From positions 1 to 64,000 of IMG/VR virus record IMGVR_UViG_3300009104_002192: 64,000 nucleotides of DNA, one strand, 5' to 3'. Every line of letters begins with the position of its first letter. Positions within the stretch are counted from its first letter, which is position 1. Below, in pieces: positions 54,648-63,617 of the stretch. Position numbers and translations under genes: made by a program. Origin of the DNA: a virus. The notes under the pieces were generated by a model. It made no database searches. It was not told the origin of the DNA and saw only the letters and a program-made list of their open reading frames with translations.

Positions 54648-55580
54648 ATGATCTGTAAAGTCTGTAATAAAGAATTCGAAACAGAACGCCAACTTCATGC
54701 TCACTTAAAAGCTCATAAGTTGACGATGATAGAATATTATCAACAATACTACCCCCGTTACGATCTATACGATAAAAAAATAATAAAATTTAAAAATAAA
54801 ACTCAATACTTAAATACTGATTTTAACTCTAGGACTAATCTACGCATGTGGATGAAAGATAAGCCAGAAAATGAAGCTAAAGAATATTGCGCTTCTCTAA
54901 TGAAAAAAAGAATAGAAAAAAAGGGCATAGAGTACGCTCCAACTCAAGTAGAGCTAAGAACTATTTTAAGTCCCCCTATTCAGTATCATGATAAGCTATT
55001 CGGATCTTACAACCAGTTCTGTGAGGGTTTAGGCCTAAAGACTAAATTTGTATCTCCGGGAGAAATAGTCGAAGGCTCAAAATGGAAAGACGCTAAATAC
55101 AAAATCTACGTAGATACGAGAGAGCAAAGACCTTTAAAATTTAAAAATCGTCAAATAGAAATCAAAACTCTAAAGTTTGGAGATTACGCTTTTAGTAACA
55201 AGGAGGCGACCTGTAACTGTTATATAGAAAGAAAAAACTTGTCGGATTTCATAGGCACGATAAGTGGCGGCTACGAACGTTTTATAAATGAAATAGAAAG
55301 AGCCAAGGAAGCGGACGCTTATTTAGTTGTCCTAGTAGAAGACACCTTAACGAACTCGTTAAGCTTCCCATTCTTAAGGCATATATCTAAAAAAATTAAA
55401 GCTACTCCTGAATTTATTTTTAATAGAGTCAGAAGTCTTACTCAGACTTATCCGCATATCCAATTTTTATTTGTTAAAGGCCGGGTAGAGTCCTCGAGGG
55501 TTATAGAAAAAATATTTACTAGCGGGTGCGTTCATGAAAAGATCGATCTCCAACTAGCATACGATACTAAGAAGTTATAA
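54648..55580 (+). CDS. C2H2 zinc finger fused to ERCC4-type nuclease
   Basis: Residues 3-23: CKVCNKEFETERQLHAHLKAH, quoted in parts (CKVCNKEFE, LHAHLKAH), a C2H2 finger like the one in some phage nucleases. Residues 160-300: IYVDTREQRPLKF (the catalytic VDxRE), LKFGDYAF, CYIERKNLSDFIGTI (the ERKxxxD) and a helical tail, the XPF/ERCC4 nuclease core. 310 aa. It overlaps the TerL start by one base, suggesting a packaging- or recombination-linked structure-specific nuclease. Confidence 0.85.
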   Translation: MICKVCNKEFETERQLHAHLKAHKLTMIEYYQQYYPRYDLYDKKIIKFKNKTQYLNTDFNSRTNLRMWMKDKPENEAKEYCASLMKKRIEKKGIEYAPTQVELRTILSPPIQYHDKLFGSYNQFCEGLGLKTKFVSPGEIVEGSKWKDAKYKIYVDTREQRPLKFKNRQIEIKTLKFGDYAFSNKEATCNCYIERKNLSDFIGTISGGYERFINEIERAKEADAYLVVLVEDTLTNSLSFPFLRHISKKIKATPEFIFNRVRSLTQTYPHIQFLFVKGRVESSRVIEKIFTSGCVHEKIDLQLAYDTKKL

Positions 55581-57409
55581 TGTGGTACGCTCCAGAAAAA
55601 TACAAAAAAGATATACTTGATGTAAATCAAGAGCTTCTTAAGTTGAAAGGTGATCTAGGAGAAAAAGAGGCCAAGATTACTCTTGTAAAGTTTCTAAAAG
55701 CTAACATAGGTTTTACCACGGAGCTTTTATCAGGAATTAAATTAGCGCCCTATCAAGAGGTTACTCTTAAAGGATTATTTAATAGGAACTTTAGCATGTG
55801 TGTCTGGGGCCGTGGTTGTGGCAAATCTTTTATAGCTGCTGTTTACTGTTTTTTGCAATGTATTTTTGAGCCGGGAACGAAAATAATGATCGCTGGACCA
55901 ACCTTTAGGACAGCTAGGAACATATTTACCAATTTAGAAAAGATGGTAGATTCGAAAGGCGCTGAATTGTTACGGCAAGCGTTTCATATACAACCCTCTA
56001 AAAGAAACGACCAATATGAATGGCAAATTAATGGAGGAACGATAACAGCAATTCCGTTAAGCGGAGAAAAAATTCGTGGTTTTCGTGCAAACGTTTTGCT
56101 TTTAGACGAGTTCTTACTTCTTAGTGAAGACATAGTCAAAACTGTTCTTATGCCATTCTTGGTAGCTCCACAGAACATGAAGGAAAGAATTGAAATCAGA
56201 GAAATAGAAGACAGACTAATTAAAGAAGGAGCGATGAAAGAAGAAGACCGAATGGTGTTCGAGAACGATTCTAAAATGATAGCTCTGTCTTCCGCTAGTT
56301 ACACCTTCGAAAATTTATATAAAACCTACAAAGAGTGGGTGGAAAAAATTTACTCTAAAGAAGAGTTGGATGCGAGCTATTTTATATCTCAAATGGGATA
56401 CGAAGCTTTACCGGAAGAGATGATAGACACAACCATTATCGAAGAAGCTCAAAACGGAGGACAAAGTCATTCAAGTTTTCAACGAGAATATTGTGCTCAG
56501 TTCACAGATGGCAGCGATTCTTACTTTAGTGCTAAAAAAATGTTTGAGTGCACGGTCCCTGACGGAGATAAGCCAACCACTTTACTTAAAGGTAAACGAG
56601 ATAAAAAATATATATTAGGAATTGATCCATCTTTTTCTAATAGTCCCAGTTCTGATTATTTTGCGATGTCTATTCTAGAACTTGATGATGAAAGAAAAGA
56701 CGGAACCTTGGTACACAGTTATGCCGTAGCTGGTGGAGACTTAAAAGATCATATAAGATATCTTTATTATGTTATTAAAAACTTCGATATAGAAATGATT
56801 TGTATTGATAATGCCGGTTATCAATTTATCGACTCCGCTAACGAATCTGAGTTATTTTTAAAAGACAACATAGACCTTAAATTCTTCGACTTTAATAGTG
56901 AAAAAGATGGCGATAATTATGCTATGGAATTAAAAAGAGCTAGAAGGGCTTACAATAAACAAAATGGAGCCATATGCTTTAAACAGGTATTCACTTCTGA
57001 GTTTATTCGAAAAGCCAACGAACACTTACAAGCGTGTATAGACCATAAAAAAATATGGTTCGCTTCCAAAACCTCTGCTCATGGCGACGTCTTTACAGGA
57101 GCGACAAAACAAAAGGTGGACGTTAGGCTAGTTTCGGAAGAGAACGTGGGCACATTTATAGAAACTCAAGACGACTTAATCTATCAGACAAAAAGGCAAT
57201 GTGCTCTCGTAGAGGTTAAAACTACCGCAAGAGGTACGCAAACTTTCGATTTACCTCATCATCTGAAGCGTAGCACTTCTGCCTCAAGAGCTAGAAAAGA
57301 TAATTATACCACATTAATGCTTGCAAATTGGGCTTTAAAGTCTTATTATGATATGATGGAAATAAATTTAGAAGACCAAGACGCTACTTTCGTCCCGAGG
57401 ATGATATAA
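55580..57409 (+). CDS. terL: Terminase large subunit
   Basis: Packages DNA into the prohead. Seen: the ATPase domain with Walker A WGRGCGKSF near residue 76, Walker B NVLLLDEF near residue 170 and the coupling motif LSSASYTF near residue 231; the nuclease domain with ILGIDPSFS near residue 348, MICIDNAGY near residue 409 (second acidic) and YTTLMLANWAL at the end. 609 aa is typical. A region of 79 bases without genes separates it from the portal. Confidence 0.95.
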   Translation: MWYAPEKYKKDILDVNQELLKLKGDLGEKEAKITLVKFLKANIGFTTELLSGIKLAPYQEVTLKGLFNRNFSMCVWGRGCGKSFIAAVYCFLQCIFEPGTKIMIAGPTFRTARNIFTNLEKMVDSKGAELLRQAFHIQPSKRNDQYEWQINGGTITAIPLSGEKIRGFRANVLLLDEFLLLSEDIVKTVLMPFLVAPQNMKERIEIREIEDRLIKEGAMKEEDRMVFENDSKMIALSSASYTFENLYKTYKEWVEKIYSKEELDASYFISQMGYEALPEEMIDTTIIEEAQNGGQSHSSFQREYCAQFTDGSDSYFSAKKMFECTVPDGDKPTTLLKGKRDKKYILGIDPSFSNSPSSDYFAMSILELDDERKDGTLVHSYAVAGGDLKDHIRYLYYVIKNFDIEMICIDNAGYQFIDSANESELFLKDNIDLKFFDFNSEKDGDNYAMELKRARRAYNKQNGAICFKQVFTSEFIRKANEHLQACIDHKKIWFASKTSAHGDVFTGATKQKVDVRLVSEENVGTFIETQDDLIYQTKRQCALVEVKTTARGTQTFDLPHHLKRSTSASRARKDNYTTLMLANWALKSYYDMMEINLEDQDATFVPRMI

Positions 57410-57470
57410 ATTCTCATTTAAGGTTATTTTAGCTCATTTTTTTAAATTTTAGTTTTTTTTTATTCGTCAG

Positions 57471-57478
57471 TGTAATAT
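57471..57478 (+). promoter_or_regulatory. Late-like element TGTAATAT
   Basis: In CAGTGTAATATTATC, 11 bases before the portal ATG. A variant of the GAGTGTAAA class. Confidence 0.35.
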
Positions 57479-57488
57479 TATCTAAGTT

Positions 57489-59432
57489 ATGCCAGCTAAA
57501 AAGACCCAAACTACGAACGCGAAACAAGGGAAACCTTCTATAGAAAAAAAGGCTTCTAGGAGGAAAAAGACCTCAAACGAAAGTACCCCCTTGATGACAT
57601 CCTCTGCTTCTGCTAGGCAAGACACTGGGGTAAGAAGAAACAAATCTGGCTCTATAGTCCGAACGGACCGGTTTAGGAACATTGACGAAGGAATGGTTCC
57701 CTTTAACTATTCTCTGGGCCCGTATGGAAAATCAGCAACAAATTTAGACGTAAGAGATACAGTCATCTTATGCCAAAAAGCTTATTATAATTTTGCTGTA
57801 TTTAGAAACACTATCGATCTTATGACAGAGCTTTCTGTAAGCGAAGTTTATCTTACGGGTGGAAGTAAGAAGTCTAGGGAATTTTTTAACGCTTTTTTCA
57901 AGAAAGTTAATTTGAAAAGTCTACTTGATCGATTTTTCAGAGAGTATTATAGGTCAGGGAACGTTTTTTTATATAAGTTCGAAAAAGATATTACTAAAGC
58001 GGATGCGAAAAGACTGACTCAGACTTACGCTAACACTCTAGGCAAAATTTCAATTCCTGTTAGGTATACCTTGTTGAATCCCGCAGATATACAAGTAAGC
58101 GGTAATATCTCTTTCGCTACTGGAAAATTTTATAAAGTATTAAACTCTTATGAAATGATGAGGTTAAAGAACCCTCAGACAGAAGAAGACTACGAGGTTT
58201 TAGAAAGTCTTCCTAAAGAAACTAAAGAGCAATTAAATAATCAGTCCAAGCAATCCAACTCTATTCTAACCTTACCTTTGGACCCGAATAAAGTTTCAGC
58301 AGTTTTTTATAAGAAGCAAGATTATGAGCCTTTCGGAGTTCCGATGGGTTACCCAGTTTTAGAAGACATAAACTGGAAAGCTGAATTAAAAAAAATGGAC
58401 ATGGCTCTGACTCGGACTATGCAACAAATGATTTTACTTGTCACCATGGGTACCGAGCCCGACAAAGGAGGAGTGAACCAAAAGAATTTAGCGGCCATGC
58501 AGAGCCTTTTCGAAAATGAATCAATAGGCCGGGTTCTGATTGCAGATTATACGACAAAAGCAGAATTCGTTATCCCTAAGATTGCAGACTTACTAGACCC
58601 TAAAAAATATGAAGTGGTAGATAGAGATATACAAATGGGTTTAAATAATGTTTTAGTAGGGGGAGAAAAATTCGCTAACCAAAGCGCAAGAATCGATGTG
58701 TTTATAGCTAGACTAACCCAAGCGAGAGAAACTTTTATTAACGACTTCTTAATGCCTGAAATTAAATCTATAGCTAAAAAATTAGGCTTAAGAAATTATC
58801 CTACTCCAATTTTTGAAGACATTAAATTGAAAGACCCTTATAACAACAATAGAATCTATAGTCGTTTAATTGAGTTAGGTATTTTAACACCAGAAGAAGG
58901 TTTAGAGGCTTTGCAGAGCGGTAGATTACCGACTAAAGAAGAATCTCTTGAGTCTCAAAAAGAATATGTAGACTACAAAGAGGAAGGCTTGTTCGCGCCT
59001 ATAGCACCAAATCAAGACGCTGAAGAAGGCTCTAGTCAAACAGGCAGTGGTAGACCCAACGGGACGACCAGCCCTCAAAACACAAAAACTATCAAACCGA
59101 TAGGTGAAGGAGTGGGAAAGGAAATTTTTTCTCTTGAGAAGGTTAAAGATAACATGATTTTAGCCCAAAAATTAAATAATAAAATTGAGACAGAGCTTAA
59201 GAAAAAACACGAGCTTAAAGAATTGTCTCGAGAGCAATTAAATATAGCTTCTCAAATAGCAGACATAATCATAGTGAACGAAGAGCCTAAGTCTTGGATA
59301 AGAAAAGCTAAGAGCTATTTAAATAAGCCCGTAGATAAAAATTTAGATAAGGTCAAAGAGGTTCAAAAGCTTGCTGCTGACCATCAGGTTGATGAATATT
59401 TAGCGGGTATATTATATGTTAGTAAAAAGTAA
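57489..59432 (+). CDS. Portal protein
   Basis: 647 aa directly behind TerL. Seen: a basic low-complexity N-terminus (residues 1-60), then the portal body with NFAVFRNTIDLMTELSVSEV, REYYRSGNVFLYKFEKD near residue 150, LLNPADIQVSG near residue 195, MDMALTRTMQQMILLVTMGT near residue 304 (stem/wing helices), and a helical C-terminal crown with an Ala/Gly/Ser-rich linker at about residues 500-540. Position and length support the call. Confidence 0.82.
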   Translation: MPAKKTQTTNAKQGKPSIEKKASRRKKTSNESTPLMTSSASARQDTGVRRNKSGSIVRTDRFRNIDEGMVPFNYSLGPYGKSATNLDVRDTVILCQKAYYNFAVFRNTIDLMTELSVSEVYLTGGSKKSREFFNAFFKKVNLKSLLDRFFREYYRSGNVFLYKFEKDITKADAKRLTQTYANTLGKISIPVRYTLLNPADIQVSGNISFATGKFYKVLNSYEMMRLKNPQTEEDYEVLESLPKETKEQLNNQSKQSNSILTLPLDPNKVSAVFYKKQDYEPFGVPMGYPVLEDINWKAELKKMDMALTRTMQQMILLVTMGTEPDKGGVNQKNLAAMQSLFENESIGRVLIADYTTKAEFVIPKIADLLDPKKYEVVDRDIQMGLNNVLVGGEKFANQSARIDVFIARLTQARETFINDFLMPEIKSIAKKLGLRNYPTPIFEDIKLKDPYNNNRIYSRLIELGILTPEEGLEALQSGRLPTKEESLESQKEYVDYKEEGLFAPIAPNQDAEEGSSQTGSGRPNGTTSPQNTKTIKPIGEGVGKEIFSLEKVKDNMILAQKLNNKIETELKKKHELKELSREQLNIASQIADIIIVNEEPKSWIRKAKSYLNKPVDKNLDKVKEVQKLAADHQVDEYLAGILYVSKK

Positions 59433-59434
59433 TT

Positions 59435-60532
59435 ATGTTGCGAAACCGAATCATTCACCAGAATGAGCTTCTGTATGTTGGACACGCTTTAGAATCCGGT
59501 CAAACATATTCTGCCCCTATCGTTACTAATCTAGATAAAGTCCAGTCTATCTCTTACGAATTCGCTTATGGTAGGTCTGAAGTTTCTGTAGTTGGAGAAT
59601 CTAGCCCCGTTGATAGGCCCGTTAATTCTAGCCCTATAACAAATTTAAATATCGATTATTTAATTGGCTCTTTCCATAATGAAAAACACTTAGGAATGAA
59701 AATTACGCCTCAAGGTTTTAGTTCTAGTTTTGCTTTATTAAGCGGTTTAGCAGACGAAACAGATAGAAGTAACGATAGGAGAAATCTATATTTAGTTACA
59801 AGCGAACAGGGCGTAGATGTGATGGAGGGGCAAACCGGGAACATAAGCGGGGTGCTATGTTTTCACGATTGTCAAATAAATAGTTACAATGCTAGTTTTA
59901 CAGTAGGCGACTTACCTAGGGCTTCAATATCTTTGCAAGGGGTAAACGCAAGTTACTTTAGTTCGGGCTCAGGTTTAGATGTAAAAGTCTTGGATAGAAA
60001 AACTGCGGACACGGCAGATACTATAGATGTTTCCATACCCATGTCAGGGAACCAGATTTCTTTTTCAGAGACTTTTATTCCCGGAGAGATTAATGTAGAA
60101 TTCTATAACTCTGACGGTAGCCCTATAGCGACCACTGGATTTACTCCGATCACAAACCAAAAAGTCCAATCTTTTGATTTAAGTTTTTCCATTAATAGAA
60201 ATGAAATTAATTTAGTTGATCATAAGATTAATTATGACAGATTGTTGTCTACCCCAATTATAGGAACAAGCTCTATGTCAATTATAGATCACGGAACTCA
60301 ATCTGGAGACTTATCCGACGTTCTTAATAACTCTGAAGAGTATAAGATAATAACTAAAATAATGCATAACTCTGCTCATAAAATGAGCTTTACTCTCAAT
60401 AAAGTAAAAATAGATAAAATAAGTTACTCTCACTCTATAGGCGACAAGAAAATGATTAACCTTGCCCTCTCTTTCCCTATTGACCCGTTCAATGAAAACA
60501 AAAGCCTTAATTTCAGTGGTGCTTATTATTAG
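59435..60532 (+). CDS. Probable tail tube or other virion structural protein
   Basis: 365 aa, beta-rich and Ser/Asn-rich. Contains SYNASFTVGDLPRASISLQG near residue 152, a layout often seen in tail-tube proteins (alternating strands with VGD.P), and a repeat-like FDLSFSINRNEINL / MSFTLNKVKIDKISYSHSIG in the second half. Directly behind portal. Exact role not proven. Confidence 0.55.
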   Translation: MLRNRIIHQNELLYVGHALESGQTYSAPIVTNLDKVQSISYEFAYGRSEVSVVGESSPVDRPVNSSPITNLNIDYLIGSFHNEKHLGMKITPQGFSSSFALLSGLADETDRSNDRRNLYLVTSEQGVDVMEGQTGNISGVLCFHDCQINSYNASFTVGDLPRASISLQGVNASYFSSGSGLDVKVLDRKTADTADTIDVSIPMSGNQISFSETFIPGEINVEFYNSDGSPIATTGFTPITNQKVQSFDLSFSINRNEINLVDHKINYDRLLSTPIIGTSSMSIIDHGTQSGDLSDVLNNSEEYKIITKIMHNSAHKMSFTLNKVKIDKISYSHSIGDKKMINLALSFPIDPFNENKSLNFSGAYY

Positions 60533-60539
60533 TGTAAAG
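60531..60539 (+). promoter_or_regulatory. Late-like element AGTGTAAAG
   Basis: Precedes the tubulin-like gene; 5 bases before ATG 60544 and 17 before ATG 60556. Weak. Confidence 0.35.
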
Positions 60540-60543
60540 ACTA

Positions 60544-61707
60544 ATGGTAATCACCATGAATGAAGAAAGCCAAAATAAAACAACACCTTTAAACGAATAT
60601 CAATACGGCTCCCCGGACTTAATTGTGCCTGATATTCCTATGCCTGCTCCTCCGGAACCTAAGAAAGAAGTCGTAGATAAAGTCGATGGAGCTTTTCGGT
60701 TTGCTTTTGTCGGAGCGGGACAAGGCGGCTCTAGGATTGCAGAGATTTTTCACAAACTAGGCTATCGAAAAATAGCCGTCATGAATACCGCTCAGCAAGA
60801 TTTAAATTTAATAAAAGTAGAACATAAACTATGCATAGGTGACGGTGGTGCGGGCAAAGAGCCTTCTGTAGCAAGAAAAAAGTTTGATGAAAGAAAAGAA
60901 GACGTTTTTGATTTTCTGAGAGATTCTTTAGGAGAAGGCGTTGATAGATATTTTATTTGTGCGGGCGCTGGAGGGGGAACGGGCGCGGGGACGGTGATGC
61001 CTTTAATTGAAACTGCTTCAGAATTGCAAAAATCTCAAGGGTCTTCAACCGATAAAGTAGGAGTAATTTTAGCTTTACCAAAAGTCTCAGAAGGGACAAA
61101 AGTTAATGCTAATGCTTATCAGGTTTTAGAAGAAGTATACAGCGCTGTAGAAAGCGGCTTAGTCTCTCCTTTGGTTGTTGTCGACAACGAAAAAATAAAT
61201 AAACTTTACCCCGGTCTTGGCGTGGCTCCGTTTTGGCAAACAGCTAATATGAGTATAGCTGGACTATTCCATTTGTTCAATAATACTGCTACTAAAGACA
61301 GTTCTTTTTCTACTTTTGACACAAACGACTACAAACAGGTTCTCGATTCAGGCATGATAGTTTTCGGAGCTACCCAAATAATGCAATGGGAAAATCCAAG
61401 CGATATAGCTCAAGCAGTTAGAGACAACTTAAAAACTAATGTCCTTTCGGGAGGTGTAGACTTATCTACTGGCACTAGCGCAGGAGTAATCATGATAGGG
61501 GGGAACGAGGTCTTAAATAACGTTCCTCAGGATCACCTAGATAAAGCATTTGAACAATTTACTAGAATACTAGCAAATGGTAGCGTGGTGCATAGAGGTA
61601 TCTATAGCGGTAACAAAGATAATCTAACAGCTTATACCATGATTGGGGGCTTAGGTAAACCTCATGAGAAGCTGGAAGAACTTAAAAAACATGGAGGGCT
61701 TTTATAA
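60544..61707 (+). CDS. FtsZ/tubulin-like GTPase
   Basis: Seen: FAFVGAGQGGSRIAEIFHKL near residue 53 (T1 loop), AVMNTAQQDL, GDGGAGKEP (T3 region), the tubulin signature CAGAGGGTGAGT near residue 140 (T4), VGVILALP, VVVDNEKINKLYP (T6 region), and a C-terminal domain with TSAGVIMIGG. 387 aa, with a Pro-rich N-terminal extension. Other phages use such proteins to centre DNA or build a spindle. It sits inside the structural/lysis gene block, which is unusual. Start could be ATG 60556. Confidence 0.88.
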   Translation: MVITMNEESQNKTTPLNEYQYGSPDLIVPDIPMPAPPEPKKEVVDKVDGAFRFAFVGAGQGGSRIAEIFHKLGYRKIAVMNTAQQDLNLIKVEHKLCIGDGGAGKEPSVARKKFDERKEDVFDFLRDSLGEGVDRYFICAGAGGGTGAGTVMPLIETASELQKSQGSSTDKVGVILALPKVSEGTKVNANAYQVLEEVYSAVESGLVSPLVVVDNEKINKLYPGLGVAPFWQTANMSIAGLFHLFNNTATKDSSFSTFDTNDYKQVLDSGMIVFGATQIMQWENPSDIAQAVRDNLKTNVLSGGVDLSTGTSAGVIMIGGNEVLNNVPQDHLDKAFEQFTRILANGSVVHRGIYSGNKDNLTAYTMIGGLGKPHEKLEELKKHGGLL

Positions 61708-61708
61708 T

Positions 61709-62140
61709 ATGTCAATCGAATTGATAACAATGGCTGCTGGAGGAATAACCGGCTTTATCTTCAGATACTTAGCTGAACGAGCAAAAGAGAGAGCAGAGAT
61801 TTATAAAATGGCCTTAGGCATTAAAAAAGCCCAAGACGATTCTGCTGATAGAGCGGCTAAGAGGGTTCCAATAGATGCTGGTAAGTGGGTTAGAAGAGCT
61901 ATAGTTTGCGCTATACTATTTGCAGTTGTTTTAGCTCCATTCATTTTATCTTTATTAGGTCATTCTACAATCGTGCAGATAGAGACAGAAGCTCCAACTT
62001 GGTTCTTCGGTCTATTTGGGGGAGGCACGGAAGTTTTATTTGTAGAGATGAAAGGTTACTTAATGGTCCCAGAAGTGAGGCAAGCTTTGACAGCGATCAT
62101 AGGATTTTATTTTGGGAACGCAGCAGCTAAAACGAGGTGA
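61709..62140 (+). CDS. Three-helix holin-like membrane protein
   Basis: 143 aa. Hydrophobic segments at about residues 1-20, 64-82 (VRRAIVCAILFAVVLAPFIL) and 122-136, with a charged linker, as in '3TM' phage holins. Followed directly by a spanin-like lipoprotein gene. No endolysin adjoins. Confidence 0.65.
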   Translation: MSIELITMAAGGITGFIFRYLAERAKERAEIYKMALGIKKAQDDSADRAAKRVPIDAGKWVRRAIVCAILFAVVLAPFILSLLGHSTIVQIETEAPTWFFGLFGGGTEVLFVEMKGYLMVPEVRQALTAIIGFYFGNAAAKTR

Positions 62141-62168
62141 AATTAAACTGTTATTCGGGCTTTCTATT

Positions 62169-62864
62169 ATGAAGCTATTTATTCTATCTTTACTTGTGCT
62201 CATCGGTTGTTTGTCGGGTTGTAAAACAGGAGGATCTTGGGTTAAGTCCGCCTCTCCAAATATTAAGGTTATCTCGCCAAGCGATTTAATAAAGAACCCG
62301 AACGGAACTTTCCGTTTGAAAGATGGCAATACCCTTCCCGAAAAAGAAAAAGTTACTTCGAAAGAAATACCTCCGCCTAAAAAAGTCAACAAGCCTCAGG
62401 TAATTAACGAGCCTCAAAAAACAGAAAATAAAATTGTTAGCGAAAAAGTTAAGCTTCAGGGCGCGAAATCTAAACCTACCGCTCCAGCTAACTCTAGCGT
62501 AAAACCCCAACCTTTTCCTTCTGACCAAGTCAAAGCCTCCGGAAGCGAGACTGCTTTTGAGCCAACCGTAACTGACATAAGGATGAATATTGTGCCTAAA
62601 AATACAGAGCCTAAAGGAAAAGTTGACAAATCAATCGATACCGTTATTATAGAGGAAGAAAAAATGAAAATAGATTGGGCAGGATTATTTATGTTTTATT
62701 TCATGGCAATTATGATATTGATCATGAGTTGGATGGTTTACGACTTAATAAAAGACTTTTTGTACAATAAGAAAAGGAATAAAGAAATAAACCCTTTTAA
62801 AAAAGAAGAAGCTAAAAAGCCCCTCTATGGCGCAAAAGGTCGCAAAAGACGTCGAAAAGAATAA
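62169..62864 (+). CDS. Candidate unimolecular spanin (lipoprotein with C-terminal membrane anchor)
   Basis: Starts with a lipoprotein signal MKLFILSLLVLIGCLSGC (lipobox LSGC), then about 140 residues of Pro/Lys/Ser-rich linker, then a membrane helix at about residues 173-197 (LFMFYFMAIMILIMSWMVYD) and a basic cytosolic tail. This outer-membrane-to-inner-membrane layout is that of u-spanins such as T1 gp11. It lies one gene behind a holin-like protein. 231 aa is longer than known ones. Confidence 0.65.
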   Translation: MKLFILSLLVLIGCLSGCKTGGSWVKSASPNIKVISPSDLIKNPNGTFRLKDGNTLPEKEKVTSKEIPPPKKVNKPQVINEPQKTENKIVSEKVKLQGAKSKPTAPANSSVKPQPFPSDQVKASGSETAFEPTVTDIRMNIVPKNTEPKGKVDKSIDTVIIEEEKMKIDWAGLFMFYFMAIMILIMSWMVYDLIKDFLYNKKRNKEINPFKKEEAKKPLYGAKGRKRRRKE

Positions 62865-62886
62865 AAATCATTTCTTATCGTTTCCG

Positions 62887-62920
62887 AGAGTCGTAGTTTT
62901 ATTTTACGGCTCTTTTTTTT
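62887..62920 (+). terminator. Rho-independent terminator
   Basis: AGAGTCGTA pairs with TACGGCTCT (one G-U), followed by TTTTTTT. Confidence 0.9.
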
Positions 62921-62951
62921 ATGGTGTAATAAAAAAATAGGATTATTTGTT

Positions 62952-63335
62952 ATGAAATATTTAAAAGAAGCGCCAAGCCACATCTGGACGTTCATACATA
63001 AACATACTAACGTAGTTGTCACCGTTTTAATTTGTTTGTGTTTTTTCTTCTTCTATAAAATATCTAACGACACGAAGCATTACGAAAAATTACATAATCT
63101 TCAAATGGAAAACGTAATGCTGTCCAATGAGTTAGGACAAGCGATTGACATGATCACTGAACAAGGAAGACATGTAAATAAAATAGAAGAGAGTCTAGAG
63201 CTGAGAACGCAGCAATTAAATGAAGCTGCAGCGTTTGTAAATTTTCTAATCGAGAAGTTAAAGAGTTTAGGAGAATGGCCCCCTAAAGAGGACCCATCCC
63301 CAAAACCCGGTAATCCTACCAGAAGCGAAGCTTAA
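62952..63335 (+). CDS. Membrane-anchored coiled-coil protein, 127 aa
   Basis: Short N-terminus, membrane helix at about residues 20-37 (VVVTVLICLCFFFFYKI), then a 65-residue coiled coil and a Pro-rich end, an i-spanin/Rz-like shape. Possibly a second lysis or envelope protein. Preceded by a TGTAATA element at 62925. Confidence 0.6.
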   Translation: MKYLKEAPSHIWTFIHKHTNVVVTVLICLCFFFFYKISNDTKHYEKLHNLQMENVMLSNELGQAIDMITEQGRHVNKIEESLELRTQQLNEAAAFVNFLIEKLKSLGEWPPKEDPSPKPGNPTRSEA

Positions 63336-63347
63336 GGAAGGATAACC

Positions 63348-63617
63348 ATGAAAGAAAATGTACGCTTGTATACCAAGCAAAATAGGCATTGGTGGTCTCA
63401 TGAGAAAAATACCAAATGGGCCATACAAGATAAAGAAGGGTATTGGTGGCTTGTCGGTGGTTCTGAATTTCCAGAAAAGAAAATAGAAGAAAAAGAAATG
63501 AAATGCGGACTTCCTCCAACCTTCGATTTAAAGACTCTTGTTTGGAGAATATTTCTAGGGGCGCTTATCGGAACTTTCATCGGTATAGTCATAGGTTTAA
63601 TTATCCTTTCATTATGA
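63348..63617 (+). CDS. C-terminally anchored small protein, 89 aa
   Basis: Trp-rich N-terminal half (NRHWWSHEKNTKWAIQDKEG, YWWLVGGSEF), then a C-terminal membrane helix at residues 68-88 (FLGALIGTFIGIVIGLIIL) with glycine zipper spacing. Overlaps the next gene by 4 bases. Not recognised. Confidence 0.6.
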   Translation: MKENVRLYTKQNRHWWSHEKNTKWAIQDKEGYWWLVGGSEFPEKKIEEKEMKCGLPPTFDLKTLVWRIFLGALIGTFIGIVIGLIILSL

